32,463 nucleotides of DNA, taken from NCBI GenBank assembly GCA_964410065.1, contig CAYPFO010000037.1, positions 1 to 32,463 of the forward strand. The letters run 5' to 3'. The first letter of the stretch is position 1. Each line of letters starts with the position of its first letter. The position numbers and the translations under genes were made by a program. This stretch comes from Serpens sp964410065 (GTDB lineage: Bacteria; Pseudomonadota; Gammaproteobacteria; Pseudomonadales; Pseudomonadaceae). The notes beneath the pieces were generated by a model that had not been told where the DNA came from, did no database searches, and worked only from the letters and a program-made list of their open reading frames with translations. Shown in pieces: positions 31,612 to 32,463 of this stretch.

Positions 31612-31722
31612 TCAAACGCCGATTCCAGTCCAGTGCAACGCGCTGATCGCAGCAGCGTAGACAATGCTCGCCAGCATCAATGTGAGGACGACGAAACTCA
31701 GAATACGTAGCGTTTTTTCCAT
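31612..31722 (-). CDS. 36-aa membrane peptide of the nor operon
   Basis: ATG at 31722 has a strong ribosome-binding site (GGAAAGGA) and codes for MEKTLRILSFVVLTLMLASI followed by a few more hydrophobic residues and ALHWTGIGV. It is a single transmembrane helix, 22 bases upstream of norC and on the same strand. The longer frame upstream overlaps the cupin gene and is unlikely. I do not know its name. By analogy with the small subunits of haem-copper oxidases (such as CcoQ), it may stabilise or help assemble the reductase; that is inference. Confidence 0.65.
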   Translation of the reverse strand: MEKTLRILSFVVLTLMLASIVYAAAISALHWTGIGV

Positions 31723-31781
31723 GGCTGCTTTCCTTTCCCGACGTTCAGGTGACGGTTGAGCGAAGCATTCGGCGCGGTGAT

Positions 31782-32132
31782 TCAGGTATCGACTGAGGCG
31801 TGAGTTCCAGGCGGGCGAAAGATCGTCACCAGGACAATGGCGTCGCTGAGTGCACGCAGGGCATGCCCGGCGTCGCCATCGAGGTACATCAGATCGTTTG
31901 CGCCCATCGGCTGCCAGTCGGCGTCGACCTGCACTTCGAGGTTGCCCTGATGGCAATAGATCGTGATGGGGCCCGGAACGGCATGGCGGGGAACAAGCTT
32001 GCCGGCCGGCAGTATCAGACGCATCAGCTCCAGCCTCGGTACGCTGACCAGCGCCTGGGAGATAAGGCCGAGAGAGGGGGAGGTTTGCAGCAGATTGACG
32101 ACCTCGCCCGAGGTTGCGTGCTTTAGGGCCAT
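31782..32132 (-). CDS. small cupin-domain protein
   Basis: 116 residues with a single cupin barrel: GKLVPRHAVPGPITIYCHQGNLEVQVDADWQPMGANDLMYLDGDAGHALRA covers cupin motifs 1 and 2, with His at the usual metal positions only in part (RHAVPG, CHQG, GHALRA). An AAAGG lies upstream of the start at 32132. It is the first gene before the nor genes on the same strand (59 bases to the small peptide), so it probably belongs to the operon as a sensor or metal-binding accessory; NO or oxygen sensing is only a suggestion. Confidence 0.8.
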   Translation of the reverse strand: MALKHATSGEVVNLLQTSPSLGLISQALVSVPRLELMRLILPAGKLVPRHAVPGPITIYCHQGNLEVQVDADWQPMGANDLMYLDGDAGHALRALSDAIVLVTIFRPPGTHASVDT

Positions 32133-32166
32133 GCTGAACCTTTGCCGGTTCGTTGATGCCTGAAGC

Positions 32167-32196
32167 CTAGTAGCGAGGCGGCGGATGTCCAGTCAA
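32167..32196 (-). promoter_or_regulatory. putative sigma-70 promoter of cupin-nor operon
   Basis: Reverse strand reads TTGACT (complement of 32191-32196), 18 bases, TACTAG (complement of 32167-32172), with the expected transcription start about 25-30 bases before the cupin ATG. No full FNR/DNR box (TTGAT-N4-ATCAA) or sigma-54 element was found beside it. Confidence 0.35.
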
Positions 32197-32228
32197 TCGC
32201 GCGGAGGTGCCGAGCGGCTGTGGAATGT

Positions 32229-32256
32229 ATAAAGCCGCGTACAGGCGCGGCTTTAT
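32229..32256. terminator. hairpin, probable terminator
   Basis: Arms ATAAAGCCGCG / CGCGGCTTTAT, loop TACAGG. Short T run within the arms. Located upstream of the cupin promoter, it may end transcription from either side. Confidence 0.6.
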
Positions 32257-32341
32257 AGAGATGTTGCGGGTCAGGGTTAAACCTCAAGGGCGGGCTGGAG
32301 GCCGCGTTTTAACTGGGATTTCTTAAATGACCTTGGTGCAT

Positions 32342-32388
32342 GTACCCGGTTTCGTACCCGGGTTTCGTACCCGGGTTTTGATTCCCGG
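32342..32388. repeat. short tandem repeat, GTACCCGGGTTTC units
   Basis: Three units in a row, GTACCCGGTTTC, GTACCCGGGTTTC and GTACCCGGGTTTTG (12-14 bases), followed by a decayed copy ATTCCCGG. It lies in non-coding DNA. Unit lengths grow by one base each, so slippage is likely. Confidence 0.75.
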
Positions 32389-32463
32389 TGACGAGAGGCC
32401 GCTATCGACCCAGAGTGTGTAAAAACTGCTTTGGCAGCGTTGCCTCCGAGCAACGACGCTGCT

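Larger units (their letters stand above)
32133..32463. other. non-coding right end of the window
   Basis: About 330 bases with no supported gene. It contains the putative promoter of the cupin-nor operon, a hairpin at 32229-32256 and a short tandem repeat from 32342. The final bases (GCAGCGTTGCCTCCGAGCAA) contain a GTTGC/GCAAC pair but are cut by the window edge. Confidence 0.5.

Noticed and set aside
31612..31956. Longer reverse frame (114 aa) containing the 36-aa peptide
   Set aside because: Its upstream part overlaps the cupin gene in another frame and is Arg/Pro-rich as shadows usually are; a strong ribosome-binding site precedes the internal ATG at 31722.
32153..32166. TTGAT-N4 half-site as an FNR/DNR box for the nor operon
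   Set aside because: Only one half matches the consensus and it lies about 20 bases from the cupin start, too close to act as an activator site.
1..32463. CRISPR arrays, insertion sequences, prophage or toxin-antitoxin genes
   Set aside because: No regularly spaced repeats, transposase, integrase, phage structural gene or recognisable toxin pair was found on either strand.

Overview
The window looks like a pseudomonad chromosome, probably of the P. fluorescens lineage. It starts with the 3' end of a 5S rRNA and its terminator. The linked set holD (a long, Pseudomonas-type psi subunit), rimI and a small acidic conserved protein matches what I recall of P. aeruginosa PA4679-PA4677. Coding sequence is GC-rich with strong Shine-Dalgarno sites. 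All identifications come from reading motifs and recalled families; no database search was run.

Left part (1-11.5 kb): end of an rRNA operon; three tandem genes for secreted proteins sharing an N-terminal 'PLxDxELxxVSGQ'-type signature (DUF6160-like); leuA-holD-rimI, with leuA and holD overlapping at a TTGA; a convergent small acidic protein; a membrane-anchored 5'-nucleotidase-family phosphoesterase; an EamA-type transporter; a WYL-domain regulator facing the other way; and a small membrane-anchored coiled-coil protein.

Middle part (11.7-25.0 kb), surface polysaccharide and envelope: a compact, comparatively AT-rich set of flippase, ATP-grasp protein and family 2 glycosyltransferase; then the reverse-strand pqiA-pqiA-pqiB-pqiC operon (MCE-type transport between inner and outer membrane). 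Divergent from pqi runs a tightly coupled six-gene operon that resembles mycobacterial decaprenyl-phosphoryl-arabinose synthesis: UbiA-type phosphoribosyltransferase, LPG-synthase-like membrane protein (candidate flippase), DprE1-like FAD oxidase, DprE2-like SDR, HAD-IB phosphatase, and an AT-rich GT-C transferase. I infer that it makes polyprenyl-phosphate-linked D-arabinofuranose and transfers it to an unknown periplasmic acceptor. This is the most interesting system in the window.

Right part (25.2-32.5 kb): an elongator tRNA-Met(CAT) with a bidirectional hairpin; an AraC-family regulator; and a reverse-strand nitric oxide reductase operon read as cupin, 36-aa membrane peptide, norC, norB, norQ, norD. 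Its NorC is unusual: a second cytochrome c domain is fused to it, giving two CxxCH haem sites. No nitrite reductase is visible, so NO detoxification or respiration of imported NO is possible. The right end is non-coding with a short tandem repeat.
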